64,000 nucleotides of DNA from an uncultured Olleya sp. (GTDB taxonomy: Bacteria > Bacteroidota > Bacteroidia > Flavobacteriales > Flavobacteriaceae). Below the pieces are notes generated by a model. The model was given only the letters and a program-made list of their open reading frames with translations. It was not told the origin of the DNA and made no database searches. The position numbers were made by a program, and so were the translations under genes. This document shows, in pieces, positions 8,408 to 16,322 of this stretch; position 1 is the stretch's first letter; each line of letters opens with the position of its first letter. The stretch spans positions 124,001 to 188,000 of the forward strand of contig CANNFD010000005.1 in assembly GCA_947503885.1 (NCBI GenBank), in the 5' to 3' direction.

Positions 8408-8944
8408 ATGAGTAAATTATTTCCACCTATTAATTTTAAGGCTTGGATCGAAGAAAATAGACATCTTTTAAAACCACCAGTTGGTAATAAAGTGGTGTGG
8501 AAAGATGGTGATTTTATTGTCATGGTTGTTGGTGGACCAAACAGTAGAAAGGATTATCATTATAATGAAACGCCAGAATTTTTCCATCAAATTGAAGGAG
8601 ATATGGTCTTAAAAGTAATTGATAATGGAACGCCTAAAGACATACATATTAAAGAAGGTGAAATATTTTTATTACCACCAAAAGTACCGCACTCACCACA
8701 ACGTGGTGCAAATACGGTTGGTTTAGTCATTGAATACCCAAGAGAAATAGGTGTACAAGATGCTTTACTTTGGTTCTGCGAAAATTGTACTACTAAATTG
8801 TATGAAGAAGATTTTACAGTAAAAAATATTGAAACCGATATGCCAAAAATATTCGATAAATATTATGGCGATTTAGACAAACGTACATGCCCAAACTGCT
8901 CAGCTATAATGCAACCACCACAAAAAGTAAAGTTAGAAAACTAG
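8408..8944 (+). CDS. 3-hydroxyanthranilate 3,4-dioxygenase
   Basis: Cupin-type non-haem iron extradiol dioxygenase that opens 3-hydroxyanthranilate to 2-amino-3-carboxymuconate semialdehyde. The 178-residue length matches bacterial enzymes. Iron ligands are readable as His51 and Glu57 in DYHYNETPEFFH, and His95 in PKVPHSPQRG; these are the same positions as in the structurally known Cupriavidus enzyme. A second, rubredoxin-like metal site is present near the C terminus: Cys124 and Cys127 (CENC) with Cys161 and Cys164 (CPNC). All required residues are intact. Product goes to the ACMS decarboxylase at 9220. Confidence 0.95.
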   Translation: MSKLFPPINFKAWIEENRHLLKPPVGNKVVWKDGDFIVMVVGGPNSRKDYHYNETPEFFHQIEGDMVLKVIDNGTPKDIHIKEGEIFLLPPKVPHSPQRGANTVGLVIEYPREIGVQDALLWFCENCTTKLYEEDFTVKNIETDMPKIFDKYYGDLDKRTCPNCSAIMQPPQKVKLEN

Positions 8945-8991
8945 TTAGCAAAAGAAACAAAGCGGGATTAAAAATAACATTAGCTTAATTG

Positions 8992-9160
8992 AAAGTCCCC
9001 AATCAATTTGTAAAATTGAACGCCAAGGCGAAGAATAGATAAAGAAAAGCTTCGAGATCAGGAGAACGATGTTCGACGCGAAGTTTTCCTATCGATTTTC
9101 AGTTTAAAACTGAAAAATTCCTTGGCTTGGATGTCTTTTTTTGGTTCGTTTTTTGGACAA
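8992..9160. repeat. Dispersed intergenic inverted-repeat element, copy 2
   Basis: Occupies the gap between the dioxygenase and ACMSD genes. It starts AAAGTCCCCAATCAATT, continues AAAATTGAAC, and has arms GCCAAGG (9022-9028) and CCTTGGC (9120-9126). An inner perfect hairpin lies at 9096-9116 (TTTTCAGTTT/AAACTGAAAA), and a further imperfect pairing brings AAGCTTCG close to CGAAGTTTT. It ends TTTTTTTGGTTCGTTTTTTG. Same layout as 4252-4400. No ORF. Confidence 0.55.
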
Positions 9161-9219
9161 GTAAAAAATGAATAGAATAAATAATTTAAGACAAAGATTG
9201 CCACGTCTTAAGACTAGCA

Positions 9220-10317
9220 ATGACAAAACATATGGAAAAACGCAAACTTAGAATTAACGGTCACTCACACTTATTACCATATCCAGAGGAAATCCCTCAG
9301 TTTATGCAAGACAAAGAAATTTTTTGGGTAGATAAAGACCGAAAATTTATGCTTCAAAAAGATTGGAACAGACCAATTACAGATTCTAGTTTCTTTTTAG
9401 ACGAAAAACTAGCTTGGATGGAACGTTTTAAAATTGACCATGCTGTTGTTTTAAATCTATCACAGCTATATGGTAACGGTTTGCGTGTGGAAGAAATGAA
9501 GCAAGCACTAAAATTTCAGAATGATTTTAATGCTAAAGTACAACGTGAAAATCCAAGCAAATTTACTTGTGGTTTTGTGGTACACCCAGGTTTTGTTCGA
9601 GGTGCTTGTTGGGAGATTGAACGTTGTGTAGAAGAATTAGGTATGCAATTACTATGTTTACCAACGCATTATATGGATACAATTGGGACTTGGCGTTGTA
9701 TTTTTGATGAAGAAAATGAACCCATTTTTGAATTAGCAAACAAGTATAATTTAGCTATTGAAATACACCCTTATGATGGTGAAAAATTTATAAAATTAGA
9801 AAACACCTCTTGGCGTTTTCATTTAATTTGGATGTTAGCACAATGTGCAGATGCTTACCATTTTTTAACTTTAAATGGCTACCAAGATAAGTATCCAAAT
9901 ATGCGAACCTGTTTTGCTCATGGTGGACAATTAGCACAAATAAATCTAGGAAGACGTATTCAAGGTTTTGATGGACGACCAGATTTATTTGAAGGCAAAA
10001 GTCACCCAAGAAAAGCTGTTGGACATAAAAATATATTTTTTGACACCCTAGTACATGATACTGGTGGTTTAGACTTATTATTAAAAAATCAAGGCTCTAA
10101 ACAAGTATTAATGGGACTTGATGACCCTTATCCTTTAGGAGAAATGGAAAGCGAGAAACAAAGTTCTTACCCTGGAAAAATATTAGATCTAGCAATAGAA
10201 AGAGATATTATAACAGAAACAGAACGCGACGCAATCTGGGAAGATAATGTTATCCAGTGGCTTTGTGGAGATGACCAAGCAGCTAAAGACAAGTTAGTGA
10301 AGAGAATATTGGGATAA
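9220..10317 (+). CDS. 2-amino-3-carboxymuconate-6-semialdehyde decarboxylase
   Basis: A 365-residue amidohydrolase-superfamily TIM barrel that decarboxylates ACMS to 2-aminomuconate semialdehyde, diverting carbon from quinolinate/NAD formation to complete catabolism. Metal-site features are the N-terminal HxH in INGHSHLLP (His15, His17), a central His in AIEIHPYDG, the His in CFAHGGQLAQ, and the C-terminal metal Asp in LMGLDDPYPLGE. Two ATG codons (9220 and 9232) are possible starts. Length is slightly above animal ACMSD. The stop codon overlaps the ATG of the small gene at 10317. The dioxygenase upstream makes its substrate and the dehydrogenase at 4979 uses its product. Confidence 0.93.
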   Translation: MTKHMEKRKLRINGHSHLLPYPEEIPQFMQDKEIFWVDKDRKFMLQKDWNRPITDSSFFLDEKLAWMERFKIDHAVVLNLSQLYGNGLRVEEMKQALKFQNDFNAKVQRENPSKFTCGFVVHPGFVRGACWEIERCVEELGMQLLCLPTHYMDTIGTWRCIFDEENEPIFELANKYNLAIEIHPYDGEKFIKLENTSWRFHLIWMLAQCADAYHFLTLNGYQDKYPNMRTCFAHGGQLAQINLGRRIQGFDGRPDLFEGKSHPRKAVGHKNIFFDTLVHDTGGLDLLLKNQGSKQVLMGLDDPYPLGEMESEKQSSYPGKILDLAIERDIITETERDAIWEDNVIQWLCGDDQAAKDKLVKRILG

Positions 10318-10448
10318 TGAAAAAAGATTCTTTTTGGGACAACTTAATTAACTATTTAAAAATAAAGACAATAATCCCGGCTATTATTTTACTACTATTA
10401 GCAATTGTACTAATAGCCAAAGTTCTATTTAATAAAATTATAGGTTAA
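10317..10448 (+). CDS. Small single-pass membrane protein (43 residues)
   Basis: A short frame whose ATG shares its A with the last base of the ACMSD stop (TAATG), a typical translational coupling. It encodes a charged N terminus (MKKDSFWDNLINYLKIK), one strongly hydrophobic helix (IIPAIILLLLAIVLIAKVLF) and a short basic tail, and stops at 10448, eleven bases before the next gene. No family is recognised. The stop-start overlap and the clear membrane helix support it as a real gene. It might anchor or modulate a neighbour, but nothing in the sequence says which. Confidence 0.6.
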   Translation: MKKDSFWDNLINYLKIKTIIPAIILLLLAIVLIAKVLFNKIIG

Positions 10449-10459
10449 ATAATAAATCT

Positions 10460-11101
10460 ATGTACTTTTTACCAGAAAAACTAGACGATTACGTTGTTGC
10501 CCACAGTCAAGAGGAGCCTGAATTATTACAACAATTAACTAGAGAAACGTATCAAAAAATATTACAACCAATCATGCTATCCGGACCTTATCAAGGTCGA
10601 GTACTAAGTATGATTTCAAAGTTAATTAGACCAAAATCTATATTAGAGTTGGGTACATTTACTGGTTATGCTACATTGTGCTTGGCAGAAGGTATACAAC
10701 CTGAAGGTGAAATACACACTATTGATGTAAATGAAGAGCTTATAGATTTTCAGCGTAAGTATTTTGATAAATCTAAATTTGGTCATCAAATTACTCAGCA
10801 TCTAGGAAGCGCAATAGACATCCTTCCAACATTAGACAAAACATTTGATTTGGTTTTTATTGATGCTGACAAGCCTAACTATGTTAATTACTTTCATTTA
10901 ATAATAGATAAGCTAAATCCTGGCGGTGTTATTTTATCGGATAATGTTTTATGGCACGGTAAAGTAATCGAACCTGTTAACGATAAAGACACTTCTACTA
11001 AAGCTGTTTTAGAGTTTAATACTTTATTAAAAAACGACAAACGTATTGAAACCGTTTTACTACCAATACGGGACGGACTAACTATTAGCAGAAAACTATA
11101 A
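10460..11101 (+). CDS. O-methyltransferase, class I SAM-dependent (COMT/YrrM type)
   Basis: A 213-residue methyltransferase of the cation-dependent O-methyltransferase family. Motif I is ILELGTFTGYATLCLAEG near residues 60-77; the acidic residue after strand 2 is in IHTIDVNEELIDF; the metal-binding aspartates appear in FIDADKPNYVNYF and GVILSDNVLWHGKV. In this family substrates are catechols and related ortho-dihydroxy aromatics, so an aromatic substrate is plausible beside aromatic catabolism, but this is inference. Its stop overlaps the start of the HipA-like gene at 11101 by one base (TAATG). Confidence 0.9.
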   Translation: MYFLPEKLDDYVVAHSQEEPELLQQLTRETYQKILQPIMLSGPYQGRVLSMISKLIRPKSILELGTFTGYATLCLAEGIQPEGEIHTIDVNEELIDFQRKYFDKSKFGHQITQHLGSAIDILPTLDKTFDLVFIDADKPNYVNYFHLIIDKLNPGGVILSDNVLWHGKVIEPVNDKDTSTKAVLEFNTLLKNDKRIETVLLPIRDGLTISRKL

Positions 11102-11880
11102 TGAGCAAATTAAACATTAGAACCGTTGATGTTACACAATACATCACACCTTTAAGAGAAGGTGGTTCTTTACCTGCTATTGTTAAAGCTAGTGACGATT
11201 TTTTATACGTATTAAAATTTAGAGGTGCTGGTCAAGGAAAAAAAGCATTAATTGCCGAATTTATTGGTGGCGAATTAGCAAGAGCTATTGGCTTAAAAGT
11301 CCCTGAGTTGGTATTTATGAATTTGGACGACTCTTTTAGTAAAACCGAACCAGACGAAGAAATCCAAGACTTATTAAAATTTAGCGTGGGCTTAAATTTA
11401 GGGTTACACTATTTAAGTGGCTCTATCACTTTTGATCCTTTAGCGTCTGTAGCAGATGCTAAAACAGCATCTAAAGTGGTCTTATTGGATAGTATTATTA
11501 GCAATATTGATAGGACTTCTAAAAATCCAAACATACTAAATTGGAACAAAGAATTATGGGTCATCGATAATGGTGCAAGTTTTTATTTTCATCATAATTG
11601 GGACACTTGGCAAAACCATTTGACAAGGACATTTCCGTTAATAAAAGACCATGTTCTTTTAAGTCGTGCAACAGAGCTGGAATATGCTTCAGAAAAAATA
11701 ATTAAAGCATTAGATAAAGACACTATTATAGATATTATTAATACCATCCCTGAAGATTGGCTAATAAATGAAGAAGATAGCCTTACACCAAAACAAATAC
11801 GAGAGGCCTATATTAAGTACTTATGTGCTAAACTCGAAATGATAGATTTACTAGTTAAAGAAGCTAAAGATGCAAGATAA
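11101..11880 (+). CDS. HipA-like kinase-fold protein (HipA_2 family)
   Basis: A 259-residue protein related to the C-terminal kinase lobe of HipA. Readable are a strand with the putative ATP lysine in YVLKFRGAGQGKKALIAEF, a catalytic-loop-like segment in ISNIDRTSKNPNIL with Asp and Asn, and a DFG-like metal site in LWVIDNGASFYFH. It lacks the N-terminal HipA_N domain, as is usual for this small family. The frame overlaps the downstream DUF3037 gene by 11 bases, so the two are almost certainly expressed together. Pairing of this family with DUF3037 is a recurrent arrangement. Kinase activity, target and any toxin role are not established. Confidence 0.85.
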   Translation: MSKLNIRTVDVTQYITPLREGGSLPAIVKASDDFLYVLKFRGAGQGKKALIAEFIGGELARAIGLKVPELVFMNLDDSFSKTEPDEEIQDLLKFSVGLNLGLHYLSGSITFDPLASVADAKTASKVVLLDSIISNIDRTSKNPNILNWNKELWVIDNGASFYFHHNWDTWQNHLTRTFPLIKDHVLLSRATELEYASEKIIKALDKDTIIDIINTIPEDWLINEEDSLTPKQIREAYIKYLCAKLEMIDLLVKEAKDAR

Positions 11881-12271
11881 AGTTACTTTTGAATATGCTA
11901 TTATTAGATTAGTCCCAAAGGTAGAACGGGAAGAGTTTTTTAATATTGGTGTGCTATTATTTTCTAAACGCAAAAAGTTTCTTGGTGTAAAATATAAAAT
12001 CAATGAAGCTAAATTAAATGCTTTTGATTGTAATCTAGACATTGACGCTTTAAACAGTTATTTAAAATCATGGTCTTTAATTTGCGAAGGTGATAAATCT
12101 GCTGGAGTTATTGGACAATTGGAATTATCCGATAGGTTTAGATGGCTTGCAGCTGCAAGAAGTACAGTAATACAAAGCTCTAAAACACACTCTGGATTAA
12201 CAGACAATCCAGAAAAAGAATTAGAAGCTATTTTTAAAGCTTATGTTATGTGCGATAACACGGATAAGTAA
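11870..12271 (+). CDS. DUF3037 protein, partner of the HipA-like protein
   Basis: A 133-residue protein with the DUF3037 signature FEYAIIRLVPKVEREEFFNIG near its start, followed by GVLLFSKRKKFL and a C-terminal ELEAIFKAYVMC. It has no signal peptide or membrane segment, so it is cytoplasmic. It starts inside the last codons of the HipA-like gene (11-base overlap) and ends two bases before the convergent flavoprotein gene. By analogy with HipB-HipA modules it may control its partner, but DUF3037 is not an HTH domain and no DNA-binding motif is seen. Confidence 0.85.
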   Translation: MQDKVTFEYAIIRLVPKVEREEFFNIGVLLFSKRKKFLGVKYKINEAKLNAFDCNLDIDALNSYLKSWSLICEGDKSAGVIGQLELSDRFRWLAAARSTVIQSSKTHSGLTDNPEKELEAIFKAYVMCDNTDK

Positions 12272-12273
12272 TC

Positions 12274-13317
12274 CTATTTTTTAGCACTAATAACATTTGC
12301 TAAATAACTTGCGTCTTTAGACACACCTCCCAAAGTTGCAGAGCCACGAGTATACATCCAAGGTAAACCTAAAAAGTACAACCCTTCTATATTACTAACG
12401 CCTCTATAGTTTTTTGGATACCCATTAGTATCCAACTCTAAACCTTGAATCCATTTAAAGTTAGGACGGTAACCGGTTGCCCAAATTACATTTTTAATGG
12501 TCGTGACTTTTTGTTTTTCAAAAAAGATATGTGTGTTTAAAGCATCATTTGTTCTACCAACAGTTATGACGTTTTTTCTAGACAAAATTTCTTTTACATC
12601 CGTACCAATAACAGGCTGGGTGGACGAGTTGATCTTTCTACCAATCCAACTATATTTATTATAACTTAAAAAGCCAACTACAGTAAACCACCACCATAAT
12701 GTTTTACCTAAAAACTGCTGAGGCAAAGATTTTACTTTAGTGTCTCCAGAAAAATAAACTGTCCTAGACTTATCCTTAGAGATTTCGTTTAATATTTGAT
12801 ACCCAGAATCACCACCACCAACTACTAATGCATCACCCTCTTGTAATTGGTATACGCCTTTATAGTAATTACTATGCATTTGAAGTATGTTGTCTGATAA
12901 TTTGGTATGACAAGGTGGTGTATACGGAATATGGAATGGACCGGTTGCAACAATTACATTTTTAGCATTAATAACTCCTTCTTTGTGTTGTACTTCAAAA
13001 CCAATTTCGGTTTTACTTACAGAAGTTACTAATGTATTAAGCTGAACAGGAATATCAAATTTGCTTACATAATTTTTAAAATAATTAGCTACCTCAACCT
13101 TAGTTGGGTAATGCCCTTTTGGCGCATCAAATTTTAAGCCTGGTAAATGGTTATATTCTGTTGGTGTAAATAACTTTAAAGAATCCCATCGGTTTAGCCA
13201 AGATGCTCCAATTTCATTTTCGCCATCAACAACTAAAAACTTTACATTTAGTTTTTTTAAATGATAAGCCATAGACAATCCTGCTTGAGCACCTCCGATT
13301 ACAACATAATCCAACAT
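12274..13317 (-). CDS. Flavin-containing NAD(P)-dependent monooxygenase-like protein
   Basis: A two-dinucleotide-binding-domain flavoprotein of 347 residues. The start is taken at the ATG at 13317 because MLDYVVIGGAQAGLSMAYHL directly begins the FAD-binding motif (GGAQAG); the longer frame to 13356 adds an unlikely tail. A second motif for NAD(P)H, ALVVGGGDSGYQILNEIS, lies in the middle, and IWATGYRPNF is the typical ATG motif near the C terminus. The family (CzcO/YpwA-like, Pyr_redox_3) oxidises diverse small molecules or sulfur/nitrogen compounds; the substrate is unknown. Transcribed convergently to the DUF3037 gene with only two bases between. Confidence 0.85.
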   Translation of the reverse strand: MLDYVVIGGAQAGLSMAYHLKKLNVKFLVVDGENEIGASWLNRWDSLKLFTPTEYNHLPGLKFDAPKGHYPTKVEVANYFKNYVSKFDIPVQLNTLVTSVSKTEIGFEVQHKEGVINAKNVIVATGPFHIPYTPPCHTKLSDNILQMHSNYYKGVYQLQEGDALVVGGGDSGYQILNEISKDKSRTVYFSGDTKVKSLPQQFLGKTLWWWFTVVGFLSYNKYSWIGRKINSSTQPVIGTDVKEILSRKNVITVGRTNDALNTHIFFEKQKVTTIKNVIWATGYRPNFKWIQGLELDTNGYPKNYRGVSNIEGLYFLGLPWMYTRGSATLGGVSKDASYLANVISAKK

Positions 13318-13519
13318 TAAATCCTTTTTTTTAATTCTGTGCGAAAGTAAAAACAATATATTGATTTAAGGAAGAAACACTAGTTTGCTTTATACTTTAG
13401 CTATACTAAACTTAACATCTTAGAAAAAAAATAGCATTCCCTAAACAAAAGACTATATACACTCAATTTAAGTTTAAAATCAAACATCCATTTATTACTT
13501 TTAATTGAAATAAACAAAC

Positions 13520-14011
13520 ATGAAACACATACTATTATTTTTTCTAGTAATAATTAGTCAAACAGTAGCATCTCAAGAAATAATAGATGATACAATCCTA
13601 TCAAAAATTGAAAATATTAAATGGATGAATAACTTTGAAAAATTAAGTTTAAAATCAGATAAAATTTTAAAGGTCAAACAAAAAATAATTGCTGACACTT
13701 TGTTTAAGCAAGCAAATAAATATTCTAGAATAATATTTATGAATAATAAAAACACGGAAGAGGTGTTACCAAAAGTAGCTTGCGAGTGTAAAATTCTATT
13801 TGTTTTAGTTTTAAATGATAAATCCTATTATTTACTTGACCCTGTAGAATACCCTAGCACATTAACTATCGTAAAACAACTTTCTAACGTGGGTATTAAA
13901 GATATATACACCGTTAAAAACACAAATGCTGCTGCACTTTACGGAGAATATGCTAAATGTGGGGTTGTACTTTTAATTAGCGATAATAGTAAACTAAAAA
14001 AAACACTTTAA
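13520..14011 (+). CDS. Hypothetical secreted protein with TonB-plug-like C-terminal motif
   Basis: A 163-residue protein with a cleavable signal peptide (MKHILLFFLVIISQTVASQE, cleavage probably after VAS). The mature part is lysine-rich, with one Cys pair in ACECKILFVLV. Near the C terminus the segment DIYTVKNTNAAALYGEYAKC, followed by GVVLLIS, closely resembles the end of the TonB-dependent receptor plug domain (typically AAAIYGARGANGVVLI). There is no barrel, so it is either a stand-alone plug-like periplasmic protein or a coincidence of fold. A bidirectional terminator follows at 14055. Confidence 0.65.
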   Translation: MKHILLFFLVIISQTVASQEIIDDTILSKIENIKWMNNFEKLSLKSDKILKVKQKIIADTLFKQANKYSRIIFMNNKNTEEVLPKVACECKILFVLVLNDKSYYLLDPVEYPSTLTIVKQLSNVGIKDIYTVKNTNAAALYGEYAKCGVVLLISDNSKLKKTL

Positions 14012-14054
14012 GGGTTTGTAATTATCTAGAAAATGAATACACCTTTTTACATAA

Positions 14055-14088
14055 AAAAACTCCTCTTTAGTGATGAAGAGGAGTTTTT
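14055..14088. terminator. Bidirectional intrinsic terminator
   Basis: AAAAACTCCTCTT (14055-14067) pairs perfectly with AAGAGGAGTTTTT (14076-14088) around an eight-base loop. It separates the plus-strand gene ending at 14011 from the minus-strand protease ending at 14126, with A and T runs suited to both directions. Confidence 0.85.
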
Positions 14089-14125
14089 AAAATAAGTGAT
14101 TAATTATTAAACTGAGTAATCTAAT

Positions 14126-15640
14126 TTATTGTACAGCTTGTAAAGCATCAATATTACCATAACCAAAACTACTGTTCTTGTTAGGATAAAACTCGGCAGA
14201 TTGCTTTAATTTATTTAACACTTGTGTTCTAGACCAAGATGGATGTCTTGACCAAACTAATGCTGCAATACCAGCTGTAGTTGCTGTTGCTACAGATGAT
14301 CCACCTGTGTAACGTCTGTCTCCATTATAAAACCCTAAAACTGGTGGCGCTTTACTAGTATTATTATTACCTTCCATAATAATAGTAAAATCTATTTTAT
14401 CTCCACTATGACAGGTTTCGCATCGGTCATAATTTGGTCCATCATCCACACCTGTTACAGCAACAGTCTCGCTCATGGTTGCTGGAAAAATAACACCAAA
14501 TCCATTTGTAAAACTAGTTGACGTCCCTCCTGCTGCAAAAATTAATTTTCCTTTGCTATGTGCATATCTTACTGCATCCTTAATATTACCAATTGACCAT
14601 ACATAACCTATAGACATTGAGATGATTTTTACATCACTTCTGTTTCCTAATTGCGTTAATGCTTTAGACACACCTTTACGTTCATGATAATCGTTAAGTA
14701 ACACATCTTCTGTCGCTCTGTAAGCTACTAGGTTTGCATTGTAAGCAACACCAACTGGCATTCCGTTATCATTACGTGGTGCTGCCATAGTTGAAGCCAT
14801 AGCTGTACCATGTCCACATTTATCGTGTGGTCCATCATAATTACTTGACCACCACCAATTAGAGTCTATAAATGTCCCGTACTTTTGTACAAAACGTCCA
14901 TTGGAATACCCATCGTTAATTCCTGACGAATTTAATAAAGATTGAGAGGCAGACACCCCAGTATCAATCAATCCAATAGTTACTCCTGCTCCTGTACTAT
15001 AATTCCATGCTTGTGGTATATTGTGTTGACTAAAGTGCCACGAGACTTGCGCATTATTTGGCGCCATAGTAGTATAATGCGTAGCATTAATAGTGTCTGC
15101 GTTTTTATCGCAACCAGAACTTGAGCGTGCATTATTAACGGTCTCATAGTGATTATAGCCATTAGGCTCTAAATACCTTACTCCGTCTGTGTTTAATAAC
15201 TGTTTGATGGTAGTAAAATTTTCTGCTTTTACATCTACAACATTTATAATGTCGTGCTCAAACATTGTTTTTTCATTTTTTTTATAACCTTCATTAAACT
15301 CTACTAATTGTTGAATATTAGTTAGTGTTTCTTTAAGTTGTTCTGTTTTTACCTCAGCAAAACTTTGACCTTCTTCTCCATAACCAATGGTTAAGATATT
15401 ATTACCTCTAACTACTGCACTCCAAAGTGTGTGTGGAGTTACATCTTTCCAATCAAAATGTCCAGTTTCGGTAAGATTTTTGTTTATTATAGCATTTATT
15501 TCTGGGATGGTTAATGGTCCTTTTTGATTATCGTTAATTGTTGTTTCTTCTGGATTGTCTAGATAGGCTTCGTCTTGACAAGCGTTAAAAAAAGCAAAGA
15601 CTACCAATAGCATTGATAGCTTAATTACATGTTTTTTCAT
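14126..15640 (-). CDS. Lipoprotein subtilisin-like serine peptidase (S8 family)
   Basis: A 504-residue protein with a lipoprotein signal (lipobox FNAC, Cys21) followed by acidic QDEAYLD, a pattern that in Bacteroidota often goes with surface export. Residues 40-165 form a propeptide-like region. The catalytic domain runs from about 195 to the end: Asp226 in TIGLIDTGVS, His277 in KCGHGTAMAS and Ser449 in YTGGSSVATATTAG. Several cysteines (CGHGT, RCETCHSGDK) could form disulfides, suiting an extracytoplasmic enzyme. No C-terminal sorting domain is present, so it should remain membrane-anchored. Substrates are unknown. Confidence 0.92.
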   Translation of the reverse strand: MKKHVIKLSMLLVVFAFFNACQDEAYLDNPEETTINDNQKGPLTIPEINAIINKNLTETGHFDWKDVTPHTLWSAVVRGNNILTIGYGEEGQSFAEVKTEQLKETLTNIQQLVEFNEGYKKNEKTMFEHDIINVVDVKAENFTTIKQLLNTDGVRYLEPNGYNHYETVNNARSSSGCDKNADTINATHYTTMAPNNAQVSWHFSQHNIPQAWNYSTGAGVTIGLIDTGVSASQSLLNSSGINDGYSNGRFVQKYGTFIDSNWWWSSNYDGPHDKCGHGTAMASTMAAPRNDNGMPVGVAYNANLVAYRATEDVLLNDYHERKGVSKALTQLGNRSDVKIISMSIGYVWSIGNIKDAVRYAHSKGKLIFAAGGTSTSFTNGFGVIFPATMSETVAVTGVDDGPNYDRCETCHSGDKIDFTIIMEGNNNTSKAPPVLGFYNGDRRYTGGSSVATATTAGIAALVWSRHPSWSRTQVLNKLKQSAEFYPNKNSSFGYGNIDALQAVQ

Positions 15641-15769
15641 TTTTATGTGGTTTATGGTTGATGCTTCAAGATATAAATTATTCTTAATTAAAAGCTAATG
15701 GAAATAACGAATTAACAAATTAAGCAAACAATTAATATTAAATTGACATAATTTTATGAAGTCCGGAGT

Positions 15770-15928
15770 TGCGTTAGCGGTAGTAGTGGCATCCTTTTTT
15801 TGATTAAAAAGCGATGGGATTACTTTATAAAAAAACAAAAAAAATGATGCTGCTGTTTTCTAGTAATAGTAGACTAAAAAAAGATATAACGGATGACGCG
15901 ACCCTTGTGGTAACGCCCAAAAAATAAA
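15770..15928. repeat. Dispersed intergenic repeat downstream of tatA
   Basis: Within the 288-base gap 15641-15928 no gene is seen. The right part starts at GTCCGGAGTTGCGTTAGCGG, contains GGCATCC and later GGATGACGCGACCC, and ends in GGTAACGCCCAAAAAATAAA beside the tatA stop. GGCATCC and GGATGAC could pair imperfectly across about 95 bases. The end shares GACCCTT...GGTAACGCCC with 8373-8400. Its position next to a 3' end suggests a structured tail, but function is unknown. Confidence 0.5.
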
Positions 15929-16216
15929 TTATAATTTACGACGTACGGATCCTGTAAACTCTTCTAGATCGTCTTTAACTTTTTTAAGCTCTTCGTTTAC
16001 GTCTTCTGTAATGCTAGTGTCCAAGCCATTACGCTCTGCAGATTTTGTGATTTCGGTTTTAATATCATTGGTTGCATCTTTAAGTTGTCGCATCCCTTTA
16101 CCTAAACCTTTTGCTATATCTGGTACGTTTTTAGCACCAAATACCATAACAACAATTAGTAGGATGAAAAATATTTCTCCTCCGCTTATAAATAAAAATG
16201 TTGCTAATTTAATCAT
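15929..16216 (-). CDS. tatA: Sec-independent protein translocase TatA/TatB homologue
   Basis: A 95-residue protein with the TatA layout: one N-terminal membrane helix (EIFFILLIVVMVFGAKNVPD), the FGAKNVPD hinge, and an amphipathic helix IAKGLGKGMRQLKDATNDIK, followed by a charged tail. It forms the variable-size pore component for export of folded proteins by the twin-arginine pathway. Bacteroidota usually have TatA and TatC but no separate TatB, so TatA is the best name. No tatC is in the window. A -7 element lies only five bases upstream of the ATG, which could mean leaderless translation. Confidence 0.92.
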   Translation of the reverse strand: MIKLATFLFISGGEIFFILLIVVMVFGAKNVPDIAKGLGKGMRQLKDATNDIKTEITKSAERNGLDTSITEDVNEELKKVKDDLEEFTGSVRRKL

Positions 16217-16220
16217 GGTA

Positions 16221-16228
16221 CAAATATA
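16221..16228 (-). promoter_or_regulatory. -7 promoter element of tatA
   Basis: On the minus strand TATATTTG matches TAnnTTTG exactly. It ends five bases before the tatA ATG (16216), so the expected transcript start falls at or very near the start codon. Confidence 0.5.
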
Positions 16229-16322
16229 CTAAGTTGTTTTGATTGTTTGAATAAACTCCTCTTTTTTTTAAGAGTCTTTTAGTACGATTTTTGTATTTTT
16301 ACATCAAGTCAAACATAAAACC

